Assembly: GCA_014058105.1 (NCBI GenBank)
Contig: JACGCM010001879.1
Coordinates: 124,001-188,000 of the forward strand
Direction: 5' to 3'
DNA: 64,000 bases
Source: Kingdonia uniflora
Taxonomy: Eukaryota > Streptophyta > Magnoliopsida > Ranunculales > Circaeasteraceae
Within the stretch, counting starts at the first letter, position 1; each line of letters opens with the position of its first letter. Below the pieces are notes generated by a model. It saw only the letters and a program-made list of their open reading frames with translations, did not search any database and had not been told where the DNA came from. Below, in pieces: positions 9,601-20,015 of this stretch. The position numbers and the translations under genes are program-made.

Positions 9601-10166
9601 AGTGAAAAACAGTAATTCAATTCATGCACAAATCGACTATTTTCATTGTCAATTTAGTGCAAACAGACAGTTTTAAAGGTACACCATGTGTTTGCATAAA
9701 TCTGGAACAATCCTCAAATACAAACCCCAACTTCAAGTGGATCTAAAGACAACCAATTGATCTAGAGAGATAGAGAGAGAGAAAAAAAAACCAGTTTGCT
9801 TATGGTTCAACTGGATGTTCAAATTGTTTGTTATGGTTCAATTGGATTTCCAACTAACAGTTTGCTTCTCTAATGGGTTCGATTACCTTCTTGTTCTTCT
9901 AAAGAGAGATGAACCTTCTAGGTTTTTTTAATGGTGGAGATCAAGTCGCTGAGAGCGATATTGGGATGGGGTAGAGAGAGAGAGATAAATTTGAATTTTG
10001 GAGTAAGAGAAAGAGTAAGTGAGTGAGTGAGTGATTGAGTAGAGTGAGTGAGATGCCACATAAGCAAGAAGAGTGTGAGTGAGTTGGCAAGAGAGAGTGA
10101 GATATGTGGTCAAGAGAGAGTGTAGCTTGCGTGTAGCAAGAAGAGAGTGTATGCGAATCCTCTCCC

Positions 10167-11830
10167 TTAAATTAATTCTAAGTAAACTACCATACATTTG
10201 TTTCTTCCAACTATACTATAAGACAATTAGTTGAAGTGCCACAATCAAAGAATCTCCAAATACATATCAACTTTGTGTGAAGTATCTCTCATGATGATGA
10301 CCACTGAGATTTAAGGCCAAGTTGGTACCTTATGGCATGGATTCCGCATTTTTAAGCATTGACTAGGTTTAGATATCTTAAGTCAAAGTCTTCACAATTT
10401 TTAATTTTTTCCCCGCGGTTCCTGATTTATTATGGATTTATAAAGATAAGGTTGATATTTACCTATGGAATGAAGATATATTGACGATTTATTGCAATAA
10501 AATGACACCAACTTTGCAATAGAGGTAAACCCCGATATTTATGAACAACATATAAATCAAGGAGGAGAATTTAAAGATACTAAAGTCTCACTCAATAAGA
10601 TTGTTATATATAGGGAAATGAGGTGGAAATGATGTGTTTCACTCACTCTCTCTCTTTGATGATTTGTCTCACTCTCTATATTATTATTTTGGTTTGAATG
10701 ATAGAACACACTCTCTCACCGTCCCAGTCTCACTCTCTCTCTCTCTTTAGCTCTCTTTCTCTCTTTAGTTCTCTCTCTCTCTCTTTAGTTTTCTCACTCT
10801 CTTACTCTCTCTCTCTTTGTGATTGCCAGAAGAGAAGAAAGAAAAATCAATTTCTCTAGAAGAATGACTACAACCCATCGTGTTAGAGTACAAATCGATC
10901 TCTATGCAACTGGTTTGGTTGAAGATGGCCTAAGAAATTTAGAGCATAAACGATGGGAACGAATTGGGAGAAACTGGTCCTTAATCTATTTGTGAGCAAA
11001 CTCTGAATGCCAACAATTGGTAATTGATCTCTAATTCATCATCTGAGTTGGTGTGATTTAGGGTTTTGGTTTCTTGTGCTTTTTTCTTTGTAGTTAATTA
11101 TACTTACAAACTCTTTAAGGGAGTTCTATTGTAACCCAAACAAGTTTTTCAAGGTCGTATGATAAAAGTCAGTTAGAAAGAGATAACTTACGACATGCCT
11201 TACGTCATAGTCACCTCTCCCTTCGTGGATCAAACTTATTTGAAAGGGCCTCGAAGATGAAAAATAGTTTTAATTTTTGCGGTTTTGAAGCTAAACGAGC
11301 TTGAGTCTTGATAACGGTCAAAATCCGGTGTTTAGTATAGGTAAAAATTAAAGTGTTATTCACTTTCGAACGAAACTAGAAATTAGTTTTGGTCTTGTGT
11401 TTTAGTAATCTAAGGTTGTAAAACCGTAAAAATCAATGATATGGTTTTAATCAAAAATAAAGGTCTAGGGGCTTCGAATTTCACCACCATTTACATACAA
11501 TATCAACATAGTATCGTATATTAAATTCTCCACTTAATTGAAATAAAAAACTTTGATCTTTTGTCGATGTAATCCCATGATTAATTATAACTCAAGTAGA
11601 ATATATTGTATGAACTAAGTATGGACTAAAAACACATTCCCTGAAAGCTATGCTAACTATGAAATGTTAATTAGGATCATACCTTAGAAAAATACAATAT
11701 TAATACAATTTTACTATATCATTTGAGAATCACAAAATTCTTCTTATATCTCTACTTAAAGAGATCATAGGATGATAATGGATGTCTCCAACAATATAGT
11801 TTTGGGATTTGTGATAATATGCTCATATTT
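10167..11830. other. Intergenic, with a CT-rich block at about 10,630-10,820
   Basis: About 1.7 kb. A CTCTCT/TTAGTTCTCTCT microsatellite spans about 10,630-10,820, resembling the TIR composition of the neighbouring Mutator-like element and possibly the remains of a second copy. No coding sequence or RNA gene was recognised. Confidence 0.4.
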
Positions 11831-12261
11831 TGTTGGAGAAAAATACATTCTACTACATGATATCATACGCTTATGGCGGATCCATCCTCACCCCTAGTGA
11901 GGACTTAGCCGGCCATTATAACAACTATAAAACCTAAATAATATGATAATAAAATGAACATAAACTAACAACAAAAAGATGAATTTTATTGACTTACAAA
12001 ATGAATGCTCCAAATGCTTGCAAGACTTCCAATAATACTCTTTTGCACTCTACAAGAATGATTATCTCAAAATTGAATGATTTTATGAGCTCACCACCTC
12101 TCCTTTTATAGATGAAGGAGAGGGTTCTTACATTTAATATTATATTTATAACCTATGCCATGAATGTACATAAATTTGTAACCTCCAAGAGTTATCCTCC
12201 AAAATTGTAACCTCCCCATGTGGGACTTTTGTCTTTGACAACTCTACATCCTTCTCCAACA
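11831..12261 (-). mobile_element. Solo LTR, copia-like (431 bp)
   Basis: On the minus strand it begins TGTTGGAGAAGGA and ends TTCTCCAACA, a perfect 10-bp inverted terminus. Typical copia LTR landmarks follow: CCCACATGGGGA near the start and a TATA box (TATAAAA, 12104-12110). No internal retrotransposon region adjoins and I see no exact 5-bp target duplication, so it is old or a recombination product. Confidence 0.65.
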
Positions 12262-12410
12262 GTTCATCATTTGAGTTATACATCCCGGTATTTGCACATA
12301 TTTGGTAAATGAGCTCCATGTGACCTGAAATATAAAAATTAGTTTTATAAGTCATGTTAAATAATAAAATTAAGAATAATAAACATTAAGTCATAGGGGA
12401 AGTCTTACCT

Positions 12411-12780
12411 TTTAAACTACGATGACGCTTTAACACAGATAGATGCATCACAACAAAACATCTCAACTTCTGTTACAGATTCTCTGGTGTCTGGAACTAT
12501 GATTTTAAACCCTCTCGTCGTTCAAACAAAAGGTTGGGCGACGATTGATCACAATAAAGGGGCAAGATGAAAGGAGGGAATGAAAGAGGTAGTTATGAAG
12601 AAGAAGAGAGCATACAAAAGTTGTAGAGTACTCGGCAACCATGACAAACGGACATGCCCACTTCTTAAAATGATGATATCAGAATCAAGTAAGTATATAT
12701 TCGACACTATGCATAAACGGCACCTTCTGCGTGATTTTTCTATAATGTGTTCCATATTTATAATCATTTGTTCCATGTAA
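12411..12780 (+). pseudogene. FAR1/MULE transposase-like C-terminal fragment, copy 1
   Basis: An open stretch encodes a Ser/Thr-rich segment, then LNPLVVQTKG and a CCHC-like knuckle (SCRVLGNHDKRTCP). This arrangement is found at the C-terminus of FAR1/FHY3-type proteins and related Mutator transposases. In this copy the knuckle cysteines are intact, but a TGA at 12568-12570 replaces the Trp codon kept in copy 2. The MULE and SWIM domains are absent, so it is a stranded 3' exon. Confidence 0.6.
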
Positions 12781-13479
12781 GAGACAGCAATAATAGAGAA
12801 TCTATTCAGCCGTTGCACTCAAATTCCGACAAGCACAACATCTAGGAAAACAGAAGGAGTTCGCGTTCATTGACTAATTAATATGTATTGATTATTATTG
12901 AGAAATTAGTATGTTGACTCAACATTAAATTTGCTTTATAATTCAAATTTAGGACAATAGCAATGCCGTATTTTACAGAGAAAATATCAATGAATTATTT
13001 GCAGTTTAGGGATTGTGTTGCTTTATGCACCTCCACCCTCTATGAATTTGTATATTGCTGAAAATACTGCATTAAATTGTCGATTTCTACAATATTATAT
13101 ACCTAGAAAACTAATTATATTTTGTAATATTGACGGGTTCAACAATATTACAAATACATAATTGGAAATGCACTACTACAATTGTCGAAATCGACAAAAT
13201 TTCAATTTTTTAGAGACACCCAAGTGCACTGTTAAAATATTCTTCAGAGGCAATATGTACATTTTGAAGAGGGGAGAGTTAGAAATGAGATTCATATGAT
13301 ATAACAAAAATTTATATACTACAAAAATAAATCAACAATAGAGTGTTCTACCAAAAATTATATATTGTGATAAACATTGAACTAAATGAACTGTCATATA
13401 CAAAGAGGAAAACAAATTATATACTGTGATAAACATTGATGTAACATAACTGTCATATACAAAGATTTGGTCGACAACC

Positions 13480-14220
13480 CTATTTGATTGTCGGCAAACC
13501 AACAGCAACCATGTCATTAACTTTATACCCCTGACACTTGTGCTCTCTAAGTAATGCCTTGAAGTTCATTACTCTCACATCAAAATACCTAGTGAGTTGT
13601 TCTTTTATAAAACCCGGAGGAATTTCCAGATTTACATGACTATAGAAAATAGTAGAAAGTGGAGGTATTGGTGCATCGAACCTTGGAAACAAGCGAACGA
13701 AATGGTTGTCCGCTCCCAAACCAAACTACCAATATTTACTAGTATTCATAACTAGGTTTTGGAACCTCTCTTCATTTGAAGTAGTATTTCTTTTACGTGC
13801 CCAAAACAGGGGTAAGAATGTATATGCTTCAGTGTGGCTAATGAAGACCACAACCTTCTCATAGTAGGTGGCTAGTAAATGCACCATATGCCTATACTTC
13901 ACATGTTAATGACCATAAGAACACGCCTGCAACAGAATTTGATACGCGTTCTCACCATCCGCAGTGAATTGTATACCCAATATTTGGCTGAAGATACTCT
14001 TCCAGAATGCAGGGTTCTTACAGAAAAAGGACTTCAATAATTTCATTACATCAGGGAATCTATGTTGGCTCTGGTGCTAAATCGCGGTAACCTCACTAAT
14101 ACTGTGTATTCCAAGCCACTGTTTGTCACTCAAGTGGATTGAGGTAGCAAAATTATTTATTGGTATTGAAACGATTTGAATTGTAGTGAAATATCTAATT
14201 GTTATCATAGTTAGGTACAA
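13480..14220 (-). pseudogene. Degenerate protein of unknown family, copy 1
   Basis: Reading the minus strand from about 14,220 to the stop at 13,480 gives about 240 codons of continuous protein-like sequence broken only by three in-frame stops (TAG, TAA, TAG). It has mixed helical and aromatic segments (e.g. QWLGIHSISEV, FFCKNPAFW, LFPRFDAP, NLEIPPGF, VNDMVAVGLP). I do not recognise it: it is not a LINE, gypsy, copia, hAT or MULE protein I know. Copy 2 carries CAG where copy 1 has its first TAG, so the stop arose after duplication. A source in an endogenised non-retroviral element is possible but no motif proves it. Confidence 0.5.
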
Positions 14221-14416
14221 AGAGTCTCATGCGTAAACAGTATAGATTGGGTAAAGAACAAGTCAAATGTTAGCAATAGGCAAATAATTGTATGTTTTTT
14301 CGGGAGTTAAATGAATTTAGCAACATTTTTATACAACAATATGTTTGTCTGTAGATGTTTGTAATATTATCAAATTAAATTACGAAGAGTAGAAGGGCTA
14401 TCTAATATGGTATCCT

Positions 14417-14626
14417 TTACCTAAGAGCATCTCTAGCATTGCAACTGTTTGAGATGTAAAATAAATATCCAGTTGCAAACACCTGGAATAATGTCGCTGA
14501 TTGTATTAAGGAGAAGATAGTACCTAGGGGTCCTGGTCCCGATGCAACCCCCACAAACATTGCGTCGTGGGTCTCACACCTAACTCGTACAAAAAATGGG
14601 GAGTTCCACCAATACTCAGACAATGG
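14417..14626. other. Unassigned open stretch near the end of unit copy 1
   Basis: Both strands are open for about 65 codons here and identically at 16,816-17,025. The plus frame (WNNVADCIKEKIVPRGPGPD) looks more protein-like than the minus one but starts right after a stop. I cannot decide whether either was ever coding. Confidence 0.25.
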
Positions 14627-14789
14627 TTTAATTAATCAATTGTGGGAGTTTCCAACCTCAATCTTAAAAGAAAGCTTTGCTCCCCATTTTAATAATAAAA
14701 TTAAGAATAATAATAAACATTAAGTCATGTTTAATAATAAAATTAAGAATAATAAACATTAAGTCATAGGGGAATAGTGGTCATTTTAT

Positions 14790-15179
14790 GTGTCCATCAA
14801 GTCTTACCTTTTAAACTACGATGACGCTTTAACACAGATAGATGCATCACAACAAAACATCTCAACTTCTGTTACAGATTCTCTGGTGTCTGGAACTATG
14901 ATTTTAAACCCTCTCGTCGTTCAAACAAAAGGTTGGGCGACGATTGATCACAATAAAGGGGCAAGATGGAAGGAGAGAATGAAAGAGGCTGTTATGAAGA
15001 AGAAGAGAGCATACAAAAGTTGTAGAGTACTCGGCAACCATGACAAACGGACATCCCCACTTCTTAAAATGATGATATCAGAATCAAGTAAGTATATATT
15101 CGACACTATGCATAAACGGCACCTTCTGCGTGATTTTTCTATAATGTGTTTCATATTTACAATAATTTGTTCCATGTAA
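14790..15179 (+). pseudogene. FAR1/MULE transposase-like C-terminal fragment, copy 2
   Basis: Duplicate of the fragment at 12,411. It is open over 129 codons because it keeps TGG where copy 1 has TGA. The knuckle ends RTSP instead of RTCP, so the last zinc-binding Cys is lost. The apparent Met start lies in the 26-bp segment unique to copy 2 and is probably fortuitous. Confidence 0.6.
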
Positions 15180-15878
15180 GAGACAGCAATAATAGAGAAT
15201 CTATTCAGCCGTTGCACTCAAATTCCGACAAGCACAACATCTAGGAAAACAGAAGGAGTTCACGCTCATTGACTAATTAATATGTATTGATTATTATTGA
15301 GAAATGTGTATGTTGACTCAACATTATATTTGCTTTGTAATTCAAATTTAGGACAATAGCAATGCCGTATTTTACAGAGAAAATATCAATGAATTATTTA
15401 CAGTTTAGAGTTTGTGTTGCTTTATGCACCTCCACCCTCTATGAATTTGTATATTGCTGAAAATACTGCATTAAATTGTCGATTTCAACAATATTATATA
15501 CCTAGAAAACTAATTACATTTTGTAATATTGACGGGTTCAACAATATTACAAATACATAATTGGAAATGCACTACTACAATTGTCGAAATCGGCAAAATT
15601 TCATTTTTTTAGAGACACCCAAGTGCACTGTTAAAATATTCTTCAGAGGCAATATGTACATTTTGAAGAGGGGAGAGTTAGAAATGAGATTCATATGATA
15701 TAACAAAAATTTATATACTACAAAAATAAATCAACAATAGAGTGTTCTACCAAAAATTATATACTGTGATAAACATTGAACTAAATGAACTGTCATATAC
15801 AAAGAGGAAAACAAATTATATACTGTGATAAACATTGATATAACATAACTGTCATATACAAAGATTTGGTCGACAACC

Positions 15879-16620
15879 CTATTTGATTGTCGACAAACCA
15901 ACAACAACCATGTCATTAACTCTATACCCCTGACACTTGTGCTCTCTAAGTAATGCCTTGAAGTTCCTTACTCTCACATCAAAATACCTAGTGAGTTGTT
16001 CTTTTATAAAACCCGGAGGAATTTCCAAATTTACATGACTATAGAAAATAGTAGAAAGTAGAGGTATTGGTGCATCGAACCTTGGAAACAAGCGAACGAA
16101 ATGGTTGTCTGCTCCCAAACCAAACTACCAATATTTACTAGTATCCATAACTAGGTTTTGGAACCTCTCCTCATTTGAAGTAGTATTTCTTTTACGTGCC
16201 CAAAACAGGGGTAAGAATGTATATGCTTCAGTATGGCTAATGAAGACCACAACCTTCTCATAGTAGGTGGCTAGTAAATGTACCATATGCCTATACTTCA
16301 CATGTTAATGACCATAAGAACACGCCTGCAACAGAATTTGATACGCGTTCTCACCATCCGCAATAAATTGTATACCCAATATTTGGCTGAAGATACTCTT
16401 CCAGAATGCGGGGTTCTTACAGAAAAAGGACTTCAATAATTTCATTACATCAGGGAATCTATGCTGGCTCTAGTGCTGAATCGCGGTAACCTCACTAATA
16501 CTGTGTATTCCAAGCCACTGTTTGTCACTCAAGTGGATTGAGGTAGCAAAATTATTTATTGGTATTGAAACGATTTGAATTGTAGTGAAATATCTAATTG
16601 TTATCATAGTTAGGTACAAA
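15879..16620 (-). pseudogene. Degenerate protein of unknown family, copy 2
   Basis: Duplicate of 13,480-14,220. It shares the TAA and the distal TAG stop with copy 1. At the first stop site it reads CAG-CAC-TAG where copy 1 reads TAG-CAC-CAG. Each copy thus gained a different stop by C-to-T change in neighbouring Gln codons, so the ancestor of the unit was open there. Confidence 0.5.
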
Positions 16621-17026
16621 GAGTCTCATGCGTAAACAGTATAGATTGGGTAAAGAACAAGTCAAATGTTAGCAATAGGCAAATAATTGTATGTTTTTTC
16701 GGGAGTTAAATGAATTTAGCAACATTTTTATACAACAATATGTTTGTCTGTAGATGTTTGTAATATTATCAAATTAAATTACGAAGAGTAGAAGGGCTAT
16801 CTAATATGGTATCCTTTACCTAAGAGCATCTCTAGCATTGCAACTGTTTGAGATGTAAAATAAATATCCAGTTGCAAACACCTGGAATAATGTCGCTGAT
16901 TGTATTAAGGAGAAGATAGTACCTAGGGGTCCTGGTCCCGATGCAACCCCCACAAACATTGCGTCGTGGGTCTCACACCTAACTCGTACGAAAAATGGGG
17001 AGTTCCACCAATACTCGGACAATGGT

Positions 17027-17576
17027 AAGGCTTACTAATGGCGCCAAATCGTACGTAATCAATGATATTGTTCGAAAGCACCCGTGATCCAATCAACTCT
17101 AAGAGTTCTGAGGAAGTTCAGACCACTTACAAACACAACCCATTGTTGGATTCGACGAAACAAAGAGATGTGAAGGCACAAGTTAATCAAGAGAAGAGTA
17201 TACAGAGAATTGTAGATAGATGGATGGATCTTTGAAACATAAAAAGGCATATTAATACTAGATTAGAAGGAAATTCTAGTTGAGTTGTACAAGGAAATTG
17301 GAAGGCTTCTATTTCCTAATAGGAGTCGATAACAAATATAGGAAGTCCCTCTGGCTTTCTATGTTTCTTTTTCTACAAGTTTCTTACTTTATAAAACCAC
17401 AAGAAAAGAAACATAACTTAGCACAATTTAATCGTGGGACTTTATAAAAACCTACTATATTCATTCATACATGGAATTGTTGTGTTTAATCTTCATACAT
17501 GAATTGTGAGAAGCATATTTGGTGTGCCGAAAAACTTATTGGTATCATTGAAACTTCATTGTAACACTCTCCTACT
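17027..17576 (-). mobile_element. LTR-like segment with primer-site-like junction
   Basis: On the minus strand it starts TGTTACAATGAAG (17,576) and includes a polyadenylation-like, pyrimidine-rich R/U5-like stretch. It ends next to TTTGGCGCCATT (about 17,039-17,050), which resembles the TTGGCGCC primer-binding start of some plant gypsy elements. The part at 17,311-17,405 recurs at 23,627-23,715. No gag/pol follows; instead copy 2 of the 2.4-kb unit begins, so the element is broken here. Confidence 0.4.
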
Positions 17577-17926
17577 TTGTGATCACTTTCAAAAATATTA
17601 TGGTTAGAAATCAATGCCTGAAAGAGTTCCTAAATGAAATTTCTAAGTTAAAATATTGGAGAAAACTAAATCATATAATTCAACAATACGAGCAGAGCAT
17701 GTAAAGGTTGGACCTATAATTGGATGCTTTGCACTAATTCTACAATGTAGACTGTAAAGGTTGTAGTGCATTTGTTTATTCAAATGTGTGTTAGAACAGA
17801 CCGATTTCTGTAATTTAGGTCATTTTAACCTAGAAATTGTTGTAAACTCATTTTGCTCTACGTTAGAGGTGGTTATTATCAGATTGCTTTATTTATCTAT
17901 TGCTTATCCTTTTCTTTGTGAGGTAG
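17577..17926. other. Intergenic, nothing recognised
   Basis: AT-rich spacer. Its last part acts as the intron-like sequence before the dihydroxyacetone-kinase exon fragment (pyrimidine tract, then TAG). Confidence 0.4.
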
Positions 17927-18079
17927 GTTGCTGATGTTGTTGCTGCTGCCGGTCTTTCACTGGCTGATGTTGCTGCAGAAGTAAAGAAAGCGTCTGAATT
18001 AGTTGGAATAATGGAAGTATTTGTTTGTACATTGCCGGATCAGGTCACCACAGGAAAGATGGAGCTAGGACTTGGAAGT
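17927..18079 (+). pseudogene. Dihydroxyacetone (glycerone) kinase exon fragment
   Basis: Between a plausible acceptor (TTTGTGAGGTAG) and donor (GTAAGTT) lie 51 codons encoding AAAGLSLADVAAEVKKASE...VCTLP.QVT...KMELGLG. This is the segment of DhaK-type kinases that precedes the GIHGEPG motif. Compared with the family it lacks about three residues before VCTLP and about six between QVT and KMELGLG, and it stops before GIHGEPG. Dihydroxyacetone kinases phosphorylate dihydroxyacetone in the cytosol. No other exon of the gene is recognisable, so this is a relic. Confidence 0.65.
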
Positions 18080-20015
18080 GTAAGTTACATCATTCCGCTT
18101 ATGCACTATCGTCGTGCTTGATACATCTTAATGAAGATCCACCGAGTTCCCTTTTATTGCTTTGTTTCAATTCATAGATAGTATACCACAACAATAACTT
18201 CACTAGATATTGGGGGTGTTGCTATAGTAGCACATGCTTTTGCCAAAAACTTGTCTATGCACCTCGGGTTATATTTGATGAAAGGCAATCATCAAGTGAC
18301 TTCGTGAAGGACGAATTCGTGCAAATGACGTTTTCTCTTTAGCAAAATGCCAAAATCTATTAGTCGAGTCCATTTGCCGTGTTTATAAGGGCTACTCTTT
18401 GATTAGATTTTTATAAAAAAAAAGTTGGATTCTAAGCATAGAAAAGTTTTTCCTAAAATCTGTATAATAGATGTTAGGTATATTTCGTATTCCTCATAAC
18501 AAGAATAAATAATGGTGTATGAGACATTGAGACTCATAGTCAAGTTCCAATCTCAATTTGAGTTTTCCAGTATTTAGAAAGTACTTACTTCCTCTGTTGT
18601 TTAGGAAATAGTTCATCCACAAGATCTTAACTTGCCGGCCTGTCTTTTTGAGGCTGCCATCAAAGCACTTACTGCAGCAAGTGTAGTTATTAATAAATAA
18701 CAACTCGTTGGAATGAAATCCAATCTTGTTCGAACGACTTCTTCGGTCCAAGTTCTTTTAACGCAAAAACTACCAACTTGTTCGAACGAAATACATTTTC
18801 GTTCGAACGACTTCGACAATTCAAGTTCTTCAACAATTTGTGTTCACCCTTAACACAAATGTGGTCACAGGTAATAATAATGTTTAGTTCTTATTCCTTT
18901 CTCTACTCCAATATTTTCATAAAGGCAAAATAGAACTGACCGTTACAAAGGCAAAATGGAAACTGACCATTTTCATTTATGTTTGCTTGAATTATTTTAT
19001 TACCAATGCTCAGACATATGCTATGTCTTTAGGGTCCAATCAACTCCAATGCTGTTAAATTTTTCAGAAGTGCATTGCTTGATCAGTTTGCCAAAAACCT
19101 TAGGATAGATACCAGATTTATGGTTTGATGCTTTTCTATATTATCAACACCAAATTCTAAACTGAACATTATTTTGTTGTAGTTCGTTGATGCTCGGAGC
19201 TCAAGTCATTTTGAGAACCAAAGTTTTGTTGTGCGTAAAACCAAGTGAAGGAAATGACGCTACATTGTACACGTACGTGAATGTAATGGACTGAAGTGGT
19301 TGGCCTGGAAAATTGATGGATAGGTTTTAATGGCGAAGTGTAATGGAGAAACTAGTTACATGAATATACTAACTATTTTTGTTTGTATCCATTGACAAAT
19401 TATCAAGTTGTTGGTCCACTTCAAGCACATCTCATTGTCAGCTGCAGATCATAATTATATTAAAACTCCTACCCATAATCCAACCGCAATCAACTGATGC
19501 AACATGCAATGTTGAAGGCCCGAGAAGCCATGAAAATATTAGTGGTAGGAGTAGTACTCTTAGGTATCACTCAATTAACAAGGAAATACATTCATGGCGT
19601 ACATTTACTTAGGCAGTGTTTACTTGTCTAATTATTGTATGAAAGAGTTGATGTTCCAAGGTCTAAGGCTATATGAACTCATCATGAAAACTACCATCTT
19701 TGCAAGTTGCAACAACATCTTCTTAAGATACATTTATACGATGAGCAGATGAGGTTTAATTGTACCATATTATTGCATGCGAGTCTTTATTGCTCCAATC
19801 CAATTTCCAAGTAGGGGATGTGCTAATGTAATCATATGTGCCTCATGAGCGTCTAAAACGACAATACTAGTATGTCATATGCTTTGCAGCATATTACAAA
19901 CTAGCGTGCTTTGCGGCATTTTACAAACTACTTAAGCTTAAACTTTAATGACTTGAATACCAAGAATAACGCTCTTATACAATAAGACTCCCAAGGGATA
20001 GTTGTACACTTTCCC
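18080..20015. other. Intergenic, with a TTCGAACGA motif cluster
   Basis: No coding sequence was recognised. Between about 18,720 and 18,830 the motif TTCGAACGA recurs three times (CTTGTTCGAACGACTTC, CTTGTTCGAACGAAATA, TTTCGTTCGAACGACTTC), a short degenerate repeat of unknown meaning. The rest is AT-rich spacer and the 3' side of the SDR gene. Confidence 0.4.

Larger units (their letters stand above)
8581..10166. mobile_element. Mutator-like element with about 190-bp imperfect terminal inverted repeats
   Basis: The left end (8581-about 8770) and the reverse complement of the right end (about 9965-10166) share GGGAGAG..AT..GC.TACACTC, TGTGGCATCTCACTCACTC, a long CTCA(C)-rich block and AATTCAAATTT. 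Such long TIRs suggest a Mutator-like non-autonomous element. No transposase frame lies inside; the interior holds a minisatellite (about 9100-9600). Flanks are AT-rich and I could not find a clean 9-bp target duplication, so the exact ends are uncertain. The left TIR also contains the hairpin TTGACAGTTTGGACTGTCAA at about 8647-8666. Confidence 0.65.
12351..17026. repeat. Tandem duplication of a 2.4-kb unit
   Basis: Copy 1 (12,351-about 14,728) and copy 2 (about 14,724-17,026) are nearly identical by eye. Offset is 2,373 bp at the left edge and 2,399 bp after a 26-bp segment (about 14,774-14,799) present only in copy 2. Copy 2 is cut at 17,026, where an LTR-like segment begins, and lacks the last about 100 bp. 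At the junction (about 14,690-14,770) an AT-rich stretch of about 40 bp ending CATTAAGTCAT is itself repeated, a likely site of slippage or unequal exchange. Each copy carries a FAR1/MULE C-terminal fragment (plus) and a degenerate unknown protein (minus). Confidence 0.9.

Noticed and set aside
11831..12350. Full-length copia element
   Set aside because: Only one LTR is present and no gag-pol follows on either side; kept as a solo LTR.
12549..12818. 89-codon minus frame, repeated at 14,948-15,217
   Set aside because: Conserved only because the region is duplicated; it is antisense to the FAR1-like knuckle and has no domain of its own.
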